64,000 bases of DNA from Tethya wilhelma (taxonomy: Eukaryota > Porifera > Demospongiae > Tethyida > Tethyidae): the NCBI GenBank assembly GCA_964030475.1, contig CAXIPT010000002.1, forward strand, positions 17,527,893-17,591,892, read 5' to 3'. A program made the position numbers and the translations under genes. Below are positions 1-12,021 of this stretch, piece after piece. Numbering within the stretch: position 1 is the stretch's first letter; each line of letters starts with the position of its first letter. The notes beneath the pieces were generated by a model. It was given only the letters and a program-made list of their open reading frames with translations. It searched no databases and was not told where the DNA came from.

Positions 1-3000
1 CTAAGAAAAGATTGATTAAACATCATCACATATGAAAATATTAAGATTCTGGTTTCATGCTATTTACCTTTCTACGTAATTCTTTGAAGTAGACTGAGGC
101 AGCCACCAGTGGTATGAGGAGAGCCAGTAGGATGAGAACAATGACAGCCACAAAGGTTAGGAAGAGGTGCCACCCACGGTAGCATTGAACACTCCCATCA
201 ATAAACCACAGCTGCATGTGTTAAAATGTAATTATAGGAGGGAAATCAATAATTATACAGGGACAATGTACATGCATGGTGTTGTACACTCACTGTTACT
301 GAGCTTCTGGAGTTGTTAGGGAAGGTTCGTATCAATGTGGGACAATTCAGAATGGAGACAGATGTTTGAACTGTCATGATGTATAGCAGGAGGATGACCG
401 TCCACACACCGTGCCAGTACTTGGAGCGATGGCGCCTCACTCTGGTTGCTATGGGCACCACAATTACAGCAATCAGTGGGGTGATGTACCTGAGCCCATA
501 CGACTCCAACGCCGGCATTTCTTTGTGGAAACTGAAGTCGTATGGCACATACAGTGCGAGGAAGCTTGCAATACAGGCCATCTGAAGGTAAAAGGAGAGA
601 AGAAAAACTTAACTTTAATGACAATGATGGGGTATACTTTCTCTTACAATTGGCACTTGCAATTTAAATACTGGTGGAATGTATTCTGCAGCAATTGGAG
701 CAAATTGAATGTAGAATATAAATCCCCTCAGAATTGTAGGCAAGTGGAAGCCAAGCTTCACAATGAGCACCAGTAGTGGTATTAGGAGGGCAACTGCAAT
801 CACAGAGCACACAGAATGAGTGATAAATGAGATCATTTTTAGGGCAGTCCACAATTGGCTTACTGTAGAGAGGAACTAGCCAGTAGAACTGTGGAATCTT
901 ATCCGTGAATTCTCTGCACCTGTTTATAAGGAGCCCAACACCATAACCATCCTTACACTGTCCACAGAGCAAGCCTACATATTCATGCATGAAAACAGAT
1001 ACAAACTCTAATACACACAATAGACACTGCCACAATAATCATCCACCTGTCCTTCTGCTGTGGCATATGGCAAAAGGGTCAGTATAATTAAGAAGACAGC
1101 CTTCCGTGTCATCTATGATATCAGTAAAAAATTCTATACTGCAATTACAGTAGCCTGCTGGGCACGAATAGGTGGTTAGATTTGAGCTCCAGGTAGGTGG
1201 GGCCCCCCATAATCCAGTCTAAAAGGAGGGAAATGGCATATAGGATACATAATTATTGGCATAATATTTGGTTGCACACTCATATTATACTTACCTCCAA
1301 TAGTATCCCTCTTCCTTTTGGGTCACAAAGTGCCACTATTTCTGTTTCTATACAAACACACTCTTTGTCCTGGAGTGAGTATCCTGGTAGACAAGGCTGT
1401 TGCTCTATGGTGAAGTTTACACTGTCAACCTATAGTAGCAATGACATGTACAATAACTATAATGTTATTATCATTAATTTGCTGTGTCTTATCCTTACAG
1501 GTTCTACGACAAATGGAGCACCCACTTCCACTGTGATGTTACTATTCTTGGTGCTCACACTGCGATAGACAAACTCGATCTCTCCTTTCCCCGCTACACT
1601 CTGGACAATGCTCGGCTCAATGGACACATCTCCAGATGATAAATTCTGTGGTAAAAAAGTTAATGTAGACAGTAGGAAGAAAGTACATACACTGACATTA
1701 TATTATGCACCTGCATTGCTGCAATCTGTAGTTGTAGAAAAGCTGATGTTTCGTGGTTATATTCATCCAATGCTATTACAGGCATTTTCACTAGCTTTCC
1801 TGGATGTGCCTGAAAGGTAACATGATACACATGACTTTAAATTTCCAAATGATACTATCATAATCATTCTCAATTTACAGGAATACTGAGTTGATCCAAC
1901 CTAACAGAGTGTACATCAGTTTGAAAATAGTAGTCTTCATTCACTACATTTGAACCTCGAGCAATGGTGTTGTTCCTGAAAGCAAATAATATATTCACTG
2001 CCAATGATTGCATGCTGATGTGACCTCTCTGTCTCACTTTAGCTCCATGAAGGACCATACTTCAGCATTCTCATTGGAAAAGAACGGACTGGTTATGTTA
2101 AACCATTCACAAATGTCAAGTTCTGATGCATAGATCACAGGACCTGTCACAGCACGGTTGTTCTCAAACAGCATTTGTACCTATAAGACAGTCATAATAA
2201 TAACAAGTATAGTAAAAATTTCATAAAAATTAGCAGTGTAGGAATGGGCAGTGCTGCGAAAAGAAAGGAAACAAGGCTGGGACTTTAAATTTCGGCACAT
2301 GACTACTTCATTTTCATTTTCGATTCTTCATGTATCCAGTCATATAAAATAAATATTGATATGGTTCAAACAATGCTACATGTACATGTCCATTGATATT
2401 ATTATAATATAATTATAGAATCATGATTAAAATTCTGATTCCAATTAAGTCATAAATAAATTAGAAGGTATACAGGCAACCTATATGAGCTTGGAAAACT
2501 TTGAAAATGAAGTAGTCATGTGCCGAAATTTAAAGTCCCAGCCTTGTTTCCTTTCTTTTCGCAGCACTGCCCATTCCTACACTGCTAATTTTTATGAAAT
2601 TTTTACTATACTTGTTTGTTCCCTTTTTCCAACACTAAGGTGCTCAACTGCAATGGAGTATAAGCTATCAGAGACTGGTCAGTCTCTACAAAAAGCATGA
2701 GCTACTGCTTTCAAGTACACTGGATGCGCATGCGCATTATATGCATGCAAACCACGTGGTCTGTTGACGACCTTTACCTACATCAAGATGGCTACATGCA
2801 AGTACAGTATTTTATATCAGAGTTTTTAAAATGCCTAGATTTTGTTTGTTATATAGCTTTTAGGCGCCAAACGAGTATAAAAGGACGTACTTCGGATGAA
2901 TTCAAGTTGCACTGTACAGCTAAAGCTGGCTGAATGCCTTTTGTTTGTCTGGAAATCGCGTTCAAGTTTGTCAGTTAGGAAGGAAGGAAGGAAGGAAGAA

Positions 3001-5267
3001 GAAAACAAAATTGCACTGTTCTGGCTTCCTGCCAGCGCTCTCTCCAGAGTGCTCTAGAAAGTTTCTGTGAGTTTTGTTGATGTATGCACTTAGAAAACTA
3101 TCCAAGGGAGGCTTTAATCCATGTCTGAAGGCTTAGCTGTCATTCTCTGAAAATTTATGAGCATAAACATTTTGTATTGTGTCTATGGGACAGTCGGCCC
3201 ATTCCTACTATACGTACTACCGTACGTATGATCATAGTCCAGGACATGGAATTCATAACATTCCATAGTCACATGTTATTGTACAGCCTTTACTAATAAA
3301 AGTAGGGCTGGCACATAGACACTGCATGTATGCATAGTACCATATTACCTGCCACTCTTCTGGTCGTGTTCTTGGAGGCTCATACTGCAAGAAACATTGA
3401 GGATTGTAGAGTTGACGGGTGAATGGATCAGCAATAAGTTGTCCCCTGACAACAATAGCAGCACCCTCTCTATACACAAAGAAAGAGAGTTTGTGAATGT
3501 AAATAGTATTTGTATTTTCATAGCAACAATCAAATGTGTGGTGGATAGGAGTGACTATAGAGATATTAGATAATATAGCTATGGATAACTCACATTCCTG
3601 TGTTATTCCTAAATGTGATATTAGCTCCACTTCGTAACAAGAGCTGTCCGTAAGAAGAGAGGTGAACAGTTCCTGAAAAACCATCTGGGTGGTGACGGTT
3701 GTCTTCAAATGTAACATTTCCTCCCATGGACACAATGCTGCCAACAACCTGTCAAAAAATTAATGAACAAAGTAGATTTTCTATATTCGATTTTTATTAT
3801 GATGTGTGTGAGTGCAATCCGGTGATACTCACCCTCAAGGCAGATCCAGTACTCCTCTTAAACAAACTGTTTCCTCGTAGACCAACAGAATTCTTGATGG
3901 AAAACAGTACTCCACGTTCAGCCTGATTCTCAACAAATGTACTAGAGAACATAAATAGTCCATTTTTAAAAAAGAGATAGCCATTGTTAAGAGTGATTTC
4001 AACTCACCAATCTTCAAGTATAATTCTTTCCTCAGCAGGTATAGGGACTAGGTTTAGCAGAGACTGCAAATAGAGTGCTGCACCTACAGGTGCTTCATTG
4101 TCTGAAAATGTCGAATTGGTAACGTTGAGCCTGTTCAAGTTGCCACTCGTATCTAGCTGAATGTTCTTGTAGCCTCCTCCAAATTTTCCAATATTTCCAG
4201 TAAAAGTGCACCCCTGAACAAGAATGTTGTTAGGGTTATTGACACTGTCACTAGCAAAGTGAGTGATCTCCAATCCACCACCATCTTTAGCTTCGTTCCT
4301 AGAGAACACAGTCTCCATGATCCTTACCTGGTGTGCATTGTTGGCACCAGATAGAAACATGTAGATACCACCTCCAGAATCACTGACAAAATTCCTCTTA
4401 AATATGCAATTGGTAACTGATATATTGGCATTATAGTTGGGTGCACCCAAGTAGATTGCAATACCTCCACCACGCTGATTGTAAACTCGACTGCCAATAA
4501 CTTCAGAGACATTGTAAATATATCCTTCAGCTGCTTTTGCAGTGTTTTTAGTAAAGACTGACTGTGAGATGTTAATCACTGGTTGAGTTGATTGTAAAAT
4601 TGCTGGAAGTGTCTGATCATCATAGCCTATTGAGAGTCCACCTGAGTTTCCACTGTACCTTTCTCTACCTATTCCAAGGCTGGTGCCATTTGTAAATGTA
4701 CAATTCTCTACTTTGATGAGTGGGCTATTTGAGATCTCAACAGCTCCAGCTGGATAGAAGTCACTGCATGGAAAGTGTACATAGATTAAAAAGATGAAGC
4801 TAAATACAATGAATGATTTGCAAATGATAGGCTTTAGTGTTACTGTACCTGAATGAAACTGATGAAAGTTGAACATTTGTGACTTGTCTAAATACAATGG
4901 GTCTCTTGCATCCTCTGAAGTGGATGTCTCCAATAACGCCAACAAAATTTGAGTTTCTGAATATCAGTGGAAAGTGGGTGTACTCTTGGAGCTCCAGCAC
5001 TTCCTCTCTCTCTGGTTCATTACAAAGAACCACACTATTATCTCCGATCACAACCACGTTGAATTGTATGGCAGTGTCGGTATAATTCATGTAGTCAACA
5101 GCTGGTAGGTTCACGCAAACCACAGCATCTCTTGAGTAGTTGGACGTCAGAGAGGCTGCCCGAAGTTCACCTAGGCTGTATAGCCTTTCGTTGCACTCTG
5201 GGATCGGCACAGGCTGGCAACTGTGAATTACTAACAGTAGAAGTACCAGAAAGTATAGAGAACTCAT
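1..5267 (-). CDS. Secreted/receptor-like beta-helix protein with multi-pass membrane C-terminus (partial, runs off left edge)
   Basis: Start at 5267 opens with a signal peptide (MSSLYFLVLLLLVIHSC). Exons I can chain by phase are 5267-4849, 4763-4008, about 3942-3833, about 3750-3592 and about 3474-3352, followed after a 1.2-kb intron by further exons from about 2180 to the left edge. Exon 2 holds repeated turns with NxT/S sites and GGG motifs (SGGGIYMF, KDGGGLEI, KFGGGYKN), as in right-handed parallel beta-helix domains. Further on come Cys-rich pieces (CPAGYCNCS, LLCGQCKDGYGVG) and then several hydrophobic segments (for example PLLVLIVKLGFHLPTILRGF, ITPLIAVIVVPIA, HLFLTFVAVIVLILLALLI). This suggests a surface protein with a large glycosylated ectodomain and a multi-pass anchor. 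I recall similar uncharacterised proteins from sponges; ligand and function are unknown. Exon borders left of 2000 are approximate. Confidence 0.7.
2202..2616. repeat. Long near-perfect inverted repeat (foldback/MITE-like)
   Basis: Arms 2202-2316 and 2502-2616 are reverse complements over about 115 bp with essentially no mismatches, around a 185-bp AT-rich loop. The outer tips read aacaagtatag and ctatacttgtt. It lies inside an intron of the beta-helix gene. No protein and no clear target-site duplication is visible, so a foldback element or non-autonomous transposon is inferred from structure only. Confidence 0.85.
2725..2883. promoter_or_regulatory. Promoter-like island inside an intron
   Basis: Within 160 bp lie an NRF1-like palindrome (TGCGCATGCGCA, 2725-2736), an E-box (CACGTG, 2753-2758) and a TATA-box-like TATAAAAG (2876-2883). 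The same palindrome occurs in divergent gene promoters elsewhere in this window. No convincing ORF follows, so the island may serve an alternative or non-coding transcript. Motif-based only. Confidence 0.3.
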
Positions 5268-5628
5268 TTTGACAGTGTCTTCTAGTCAGCAAGCTTCAGT
5301 AAGCTTTCACCTACTAGCCCCTCCCACCAATAAATTTTGCTGCGTGGTTTGGGAATGGGACCTGCACAGAAGTTTGCGGTTCACAACGAGTCCAAATTCA
5401 ATAGAGGAAACGACAGCGCTAGGCAGGTAAGCTTTGTGTGTCAGAGTATCCAAGAGACAATTTGTACTGGTCGTGTACTGTACAGTATAATATAGCAAAT
5501 GAATAACCTAGTTTCGTCTGCTGTGAGCGGCTTTTTAGACCGTGTAGTTAACTTGTATCTATACTAAGTCTCCATGTTCTCATGATCATAAAGATGTTGT
5601 TTTGTTTTCAGTTTGCAGCTAGTCACAC
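5268..5628. promoter_or_regulatory. Divergent intergenic region, beta-helix gene / ABHD10-like
   Basis: This 361-bp gap separates two start codons pointing away from each other, so it must hold both promoters unless there are distant 5' exons. I see no TATA box or NRF1-like palindrome in it. Confidence 0.5.
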
Positions 5629-6790
5629 ATGGCGGAAGGAGGTGTAAACGACGGTACCCAAGAAAAGCCAGCAGCTTCTGCTGGTACACCCACTCCAGTC
5701 CAATTCCTGGAGACACCAGAGGGAAGAAAACTAGCTTATGTAAAGGTGCCTGGTACAACACCAGGTGTGGTCTACATCCATGGACTGAACTCCAACATGA
5801 ATGGTGAAAAGGCTCTAGCAATAGAGGAGTACTGTCGTCAGAGAGGGTGCTCGTATGTGCGTTTTGAACTGTCGGGTCACGGCCAATCGTCAGAGAACTT
5901 TAAGGAGTGTAACTTAACCATGTGGATAGAAGACTTGGGCGCTGTTTTCACCTCTTTAACAGAAGGTCAACAAGTGATAGTGGGATCCAGTCTAGGAGGG
6001 TGGCTCATGTTCCTCTATACCATGAGAAATCCAGACAGAGTGAGTGGGCTGTTGGGGATCGCGTGTGCCCCTGACTTCACCCAGGGTGTGTGGAGTGGGT
6101 TGGACAAGGAGACACGGCAGGAGGTGAAGAGGACTGGTGTCTACATGTTGCCTTCACCTTATGGTGGTCCCTACGAGGTGACGTTGCAGCTGATTCAAGA
6201 CGGGGATAAGTACAGTATACTGGATATGCCTGGTATGTGTGTTGTTGTTTGTTGGTATAAAAAGTAGGCAATGTTGTTATGTCTTTGGATGACTTGTATG
6301 GTGCACACAGGTATTGAATACATCAAGGTACCGACCCAGTTATTTCACGGGGAGAAAGATGAGGTGGTTTCCTTTAGTACGTCTCTAAAGTTAATGCAAA
6401 GGTAAATACAAACAAACACACGCACATAGAAACAGGCTCAAATTGCACCTCAATCTCCCACTGAGTGCAACTCGCACTGGGAATGTTGTTATGTCACAAA
6501 GATAAACACTTCCCTTAAAAGGCTCTCCTTAAGCATACACGTTTAAGTCCAATACTCAGAATTATTGCAACTCCAGTTAGCAGTTTGCACACAGCAACTG
6601 TCTAATGATGAAGCTGCTCCTTTTTAACTTTTAAATTTCTGTTAGATTACAATGTCCTGTGTCGATGGAGTCGATTGAAGATGGCGACCACAGGCTCTCC
6701 AGACCTCAGGATATACAATTGTTCCTACAAGCATTAACTGAGCTACTCTCGCCCAAGGAAGACCTCGTCAATTCAGGGGAAACGGAGTAA
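5629..6790 (+). CDS. ABHD10: ABHD10-like alpha/beta hydrolase (mitochondrial acyl-protein thioesterase family)
   Basis: Three exons, 5629-6232, 6311-6401 and 6646-6790, join in phase to a 279-residue protein. The alpha/beta-hydrolase landmarks are in order: VVYIHGLNSNMNGEKA (oxyanion region), ELSGHGQSS, the nucleophile elbow GSSLGGWLM (Ser catalytic), the acid-containing FHGEKDEVVS, and the catalytic His in EDGDHRLSRP. GSSLGGWLM and the KALAIEEYCRQ helix match ABHD10, an enzyme that removes S-acyl groups and hydrolyses acyl-glucuronides in mitochondria. The Ala/Thr/Pro-rich first 25 residues carry few basic residues, so a targeting peptide is not obvious. Divergent from the beta-helix gene, convergent with RPL7. 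Confidence 0.85.
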
Positions 6791-7147
6791 TAGTGTTTGT
6801 GCATGTGCATGTGTATGTGTGTGTGTTTTTGAGTGTAAAACAAGATTCAGTATATACATTAGTGATTCGACATTGCCACACTAGCTCGATTGTTGTTTTT
6901 TTGTGTGTATGATTGTAAATGTATACATGCTTTGTGAATAATTTACATGTATCACCATGCAGAATTTTTATGCTAGAGTAGAAGTTATATACCTTGGTTA
7001 TATCCAACTTTTCAGACATTGAATAATAATAAATTGAATATATCAACATCAAGAATTTATTATCAGAAAATGTGCCATTTTTTCACAGCAGCCACATAAA
7101 TCCACTCTCTCTAAGCCATGTACACACAAGCTAGAGTTCACCACATG
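6791..7147. other. Convergent 3' intergenic region
   Basis: The tail-to-tail gap between the ABHD10-like gene and RPL7 is AT-rich with GT-rich stretches (about 6797-6835) and AATAAA-like hexamers on both strands. I see no gene in it. Confidence 0.5.
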
Positions 7148-8377
7148 CTAGTTCATTCTTCGTACAAGCTGGTTGATGAGATACTCCCTGTTGCCATGGT
7201 CACCACCCTCAATGTAGTGCCTGGTCTTCTGTCTGTAGCCTCCTCGTGCATTGCTCAGTTTGAATGGCCACAGGAAGTTATTGGCCTCCTTGAAATGTGG
7301 TCCCACAGTAAAAATCTCATGGATGAGATCTTCAACACAGATGATTCCATACTTGCCAAGTTCCTATAAGCATTGACAAGCGAAGAGTTAGTAAAACGTA
7401 AACAAATATTTGAACTATGCTACCAATCCTTTACCTTCTCAATTATGCTGTTCTCAGTGAGAGGAATACGTCTTCGATCCACCTTACCGTGGCCTCTCTT
7501 GTAGATGAGCTCACGAACAGTCTTCAAATTGGGATACCTACACAGGTGTTTCCATGGCAAAATTGAATGTAAAGTCTACGTCTAAGAATGCACTCCATGT
7601 GTCAACTGTATAACATGAATAATAGTTCAGCTAGCGAACATACCCGAATGCAATGTATGGTTCCACAATTCGCAACATGTTCAGCGAGGCCTTGTTGAGT
7701 CTGATGAACACACCATTGTTGATCTGACGGAGACGAAGCAGTTGAAGAATCTTTCGAACTTGTGGACTCACACCATTGATACTGCAATTGAGAGGAACAC
7801 ACACTGATCACTGTGAATCGACAGTGCTAGCACCATAGCAGCTTACCCTCTGATTCGAATTACAAAAGCTAATCTTGGTTCGTCTGGGATGTAATAGTTG
7901 TGAGCTTTTCTTGCCTCTCTCTTTAGTCTGATCAGATCTCTCTCTCTTTGACGATACTCCTTCACATATTGTTCAGCCCTCTTGAACATCTGCTTACGGT
8001 TGGCTTTTCGGAGCTGAAAGGAAAAATGTCACACTCCTAAATAATTTCTAATTGATACCCATCTACCTAGCAAATGTGCTCATGCTAGGCTCAGTTCCAA
8101 CCTTAGCCCATACAGCTGTTATAAACTAAACAACCTCTGCTCATGCTCTTACACTCACCTGGACAGTTGCCTTCTTTGCAAAGGCCCTGGCTGCTTTGAT
8201 GTCTTGTAACTTCTTTCGACGCTTCAAGAGCGTTTCTGGTACAGTAGGCAACTTCTTTGGACTGCATTAGAAACAGTAGACAATACTCACTCACAATGTA
8301 CCTATTTTACACTTCATGTTTATCGTATAAGCGAGGATGTCCAACGATTCATAACACACTTACTCTTTCTCAGCCAT
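7148..8377 (-). CDS. RPL7: 60S ribosomal protein L7 (uL30)
   Basis: Six exons (8377-8364, 8261-8159, 8013-7847, 7781-7644, 7537-7435, 7363-7148) join in phase to 246 residues; human RPL7 has 248. The first exon is only 14 nt (MAEK plus part of a codon). Diagnostic segments are [68 protein letters not shown] and the C-terminal LVRRMN. It is a structural component of the cytosolic large ribosomal subunit. Divergent from FBXO16, with 99 bp between start codons. Confidence 0.97.
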
Positions 8378-8476
8378 TGCCACGAGTCCTACAGTAGAAA
8401 GGAAGAGTAACGCGCATGCGCAAATTTTGACCTTTGAACCCGAATATCTGGAGAGTATGAGCTTGTTTACACCTTC
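8378..8476. promoter_or_regulatory. Bidirectional promoter RPL7/FBXO16 with NRF1-like palindrome
   Basis: Only 99 bp separate the two start codons. In the middle is CGCGCATGCGCA (8411-8422), matching the NRF1/alpha-Pal consensus YGCGCAYGCGCR. Confidence 0.6.
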
Positions 8477-10300
8477 ATGAATTTTGTCGCATATTATTCA
8501 AAAACAGATCGAGTAATCTTGCAAAGGTAAGTACCTAATAAAATACAAAAGCTTTGCACACATTTGCTGCTGTACAGAGCAACAACAATGAAGATGTCCA
8601 TGATAATCCAATATTGTGGGTGGGGCTGGTTCAAACCTCCACAGATGTCACTGCTCTATCTCTCCTCTGGTACTCACCGTGAGAACAGCACATGGACTCC
8701 AAAGTTTACCCCAGCAAATGAAAAGGTCTGTGTACTTTTTATAAGCTGTGACATTATGTACATTTCATAATGATACAATTGCATTATAATAATTCTTACT
8801 AGATATTTCGTGAAAGAATGGCACTTATAAAGAAATGGGTAAGTTAATTTGTAAGTCATATTATATTTCCTGTACTGAATATGACTTCTTTGTAGTACGC
8901 AGCATGGAATGAATCACAACGTTGGACGCTGTTGGAATTCATCCTAAAACAGTTGAAAGATGACCAACTCTCAGTGCTACACGATCTCCTACACCCGGTC
9001 ATACCAACACCTGATCATGACTTCACAAGAGTACTCCCAAGACACATCTGCTTAAAAATATTCTCACTCCTCGACCCTCAGTCCTTGTGTAGAGCAGCAC
9101 AGGTAAGAAGTTGAATATTGCTAGCATACAACCTGAGTGTGATTGTGATGCATGATCCTGTGTGTCCAGGTTTGTTGGTATTGGAAGCATCTGGCTGAAT
9201 GTAACGAGTTGTGGCAACGAAAATGTTTAAAGCTGAACTGGTTCTTGCCCAGTCCACCCCACGAGTATGACAGCTCTGTGTGGAAGAGACACTACATTGC
9301 ATGTGTGTGTCAGCTACACTGGCACCCACCTCAGGTGAGAAAGGAGGATGAAAAACTCGATACTCTTAATATTTTGTCGCTTTTCTAATAATATAGCTAC
9401 CTAGTGAGCCTTCTGATGAGGACTCTGTGGATGGTGATGGTGGGCTTGATCTGGAGGCAACAATGAGAGAGAGGAAGAGAAGGCTCATTCCAAGACACCC
9501 TCCATTTGCCGACCAAACCAAGAGACCGTGGAGAGACCCTGATAAGTATCCTAAAGACACTCACTTCAAATACGATGATGGTTGGATAGGAAACACACTG
9601 TACAATCTGTCATACCCACCACCAATGTCACTAACACAAAGGTGCAAATTTCCTACATGTAGTGTATTTCACACAAAATAATATTTCTGAATTTTTGACT
9701 CTGTTACATGCAGTACACCCAACTTCAAACTTGGCACTCGATCACAAGCTCTGAGTCCACCTGCCCCTCCCCCTGATGTCCCACCACCCTCCTCCATCCT
9801 GCACCCTACACTCTTGGAAAAGATGAGATTAGGATCACCCTCTCAAGCACACAGACACCTCTCCACGATCAACAGCACACAGAGCAACAACACCATCAGT
9901 GAGACACTGTATGGACTCCACGACACTGCTCCATTCCCCAGACTCCCTCCCTACTATGTCCACCATCATGAGAGCTCCTCTGGTTTGGAGTCAAACGACA
10001 CCCAACAGTACAACCCAAGAATAAAACCTTTGAGAGGTAGTCAAGGAACTTCAGTTGGAGGTAGCAGTCATGGTTCGAATACTCCATCGTCAACCAAACA
10101 AACAAAAGGCTATCAATCTAGCAAACCACGGATTAGAGGTATGTGTATACTTTGACAAATAACTTATTGACTCTAACAACAATACACATGCACACATTCC
10201 CACAGCTGACAGTGGTGCTTCTTCACTGAGAAAAGTCCGCGTACATCCTAGTAATCTCACTTCAAAACCATGGACTCTGCCAAGTGATGACGATGGGTAA
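8477..10300 (+). CDS. FBXO16: F-box only protein 16-like
   Basis: Eight exons (8477-8526, 8578-8725, 8803-8838, 8896-9102, 9170-9334, 9397-9641, 9714-10138, 10206-10300) join in phase to 456 residues. It reads in FBXO16 order: TWTPKFTPANEKIFRERMAL, KKWYAAWNESQRWTLLE, the F-box (RVLPRHICLKIFSLLDPQSL then CRAAQVCWYWKHLAE), a Trp-rich segment (WKRHYIACVCQLHW) and the PWRDPDKYPKDTHFKY motif. F-box proteins recruit substrates to SCF ubiquitin ligases through SKP1. The tail of about 200 residues is Pro/Ser-rich and makes it longer than human FBXO16 (about 290). The start in exon 1 is chosen because it is the only ATG keeping the conserved TWTP segment; a start at the exon-2 ATG (8588) is possible. 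Confidence 0.85.
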
Positions 10301-10374
10301 CTCAGACTTATAATGTATGTACTTAGAGTGAATCTTGTGAAATGAATTATTATTTTATGAATGTCATCAGTGAG

Positions 10375-11454
10375 TCACCATCTAAAGTGTGCAAATGCAC
10401 GATTGGCTTCTGCTACTCTGTGCAAGTCCTGCTTCCTCTTGATCACAGTTCCCTGACCGAGACACAATACACACGTCACTTTTGACATACCAATGTAATA
10501 CCATCAACTACTGTACCTACCTGATTATTGAAGGCATCAAGAATCTCAGAGCTTAGCTTCTTTGGCATTCCTAATTTCCCCGGCCCATCTCTTGCTGCCT
10601 TTATCAGCCATTTTATTGCAAGAAACTGGCGACGTTTTGGGGGCAAAGGGTGGGGAACCTACCCAACAACCACACACAGTATCAGTAGGTTTATGGAGCC
10701 TTTTGTTAACTGCTCACCAAGTATATTTTCCCTCCCTTCTTGACACTTGAGGTCCCAAGAAGTGGCTTAGCATTCTCAATTGCTTGGTGAAACACGACCA
10801 AGGGATCAACAACCACTTCGTCAGCTTGAGCACTGCTCTTTAGTTTAGCCAGCTGTGATTTCTTGACCAGTTCTAAGGCCTGTAGTGCAAGATTGAAGAT
10901 CATTATCAGACCAGGGTGAATGTAGTCTACCCAATACTGAATTTCAGAAATACTGACCTCTTTCAATAATTTTTGAGAAAGTGATTTCTTCCCATCCCAC
11001 ATCATACAATTGACAAACTTCCTGTGAAATATTTTAGATTTATAATCACTTAAAATTATCATGCTCACTCAAACAACCACAACTTCTCTCACATTGCAAT
11101 GGGATCGTGCAGGAAAGACGGACTCTCATGAGAACTGGGAGGCTGGAGAACTTGCGGCTCAACAGGTTCACTTTCATCCTCAGAGAGAGCATCAATATCT
11201 TGTTCTTCTACTGACTGATCCTGAGCAACATCATCATGTGATTCCACCATCATATCATGATCTAAACTGCCTAGTTGTTCCACATCAGGGGTTGCAGTCT
11301 GAGTGTGTGCACACACAGCCCTCTGCAAGTATCCCGGTTTGATTCTGTACGTATACAGCAACACACACCATCCTATACAACTTCAATTCTTAAAATGGAT
11401 GTTCACCTACCTTGCTAGAGCCAGACAGTATCTAGCAGCCCAAGTCAGTGACAT
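10375..11454 (-). CDS. MRPS7: Mitochondrial small-subunit ribosomal protein S7 (uS7m)
   Basis: Six exons (11454-11411, 11344-11093, 11021-10958, 10879-10718, 10658-10521, 10452-10375) join to 245 residues. uS7 signatures are [65 protein letters not shown] and the C-terminal [15 protein letters not shown]. The N-terminal region (residues about 1-95) is acidic and poorly conserved after a short Ala/Arg-containing leader, consistent with a processed mitochondrial precursor. It binds the 3' domain of small-subunit rRNA. Tail-to-tail with FBXO16, 74 bp between stops. Confidence 0.93.
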
Positions 11455-11662
11455 GCTGACTGTGATAATTTACTCCAAATCATGCCCACCTTCACAGTGG
11501 TAAAAAAATTAATTTTTGATGAGTATTGTCATGTGTGCATTGAACTTTGTGCGTTGAAATAGTACAATACTGAGGATAAAACCACAAATAAACAGTTAAA
11601 ATCTAGCTACAGTTTTCTTTTTAAAATAAAACACGTCCACCCATACAGTTGTAATGACACTA

Positions 11663-11975
11663 CTAGTAGCTACGCTTCAGGAAATTCTTGTTTGTTGTTT
11701 TCCTGTAATAGTACAATCAAAGAAATACTCAACATCATTTTACAAAGAACAGAATCGAACAAACTGCTCACCATCTTGAGAAGACGACACCAACTAGGAG
11801 TAGCACAACAGCTACTATGATGAGGAGTGCCCCTGTAACTATATAGGCAATACCTAGAAATAAATTACGACCACCGAGCCATGAAACCTCTGCCAAGATG
11901 ATTGATTTCTTTCCACCAAAAGGTCTGACTGGATAATCTATAATCACACTGAATCAAGGAACACTAACATTGTGA

Positions 11976-12021
<46 letters not shown>

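Noticed and set aside
8015..8158. Possible snoRNA in an RPL7 intron
   Set aside because: Ribosomal-protein introns often host snoRNAs, but I could not find paired C/D boxes with terminal stem or a convincing H/ACA fold.
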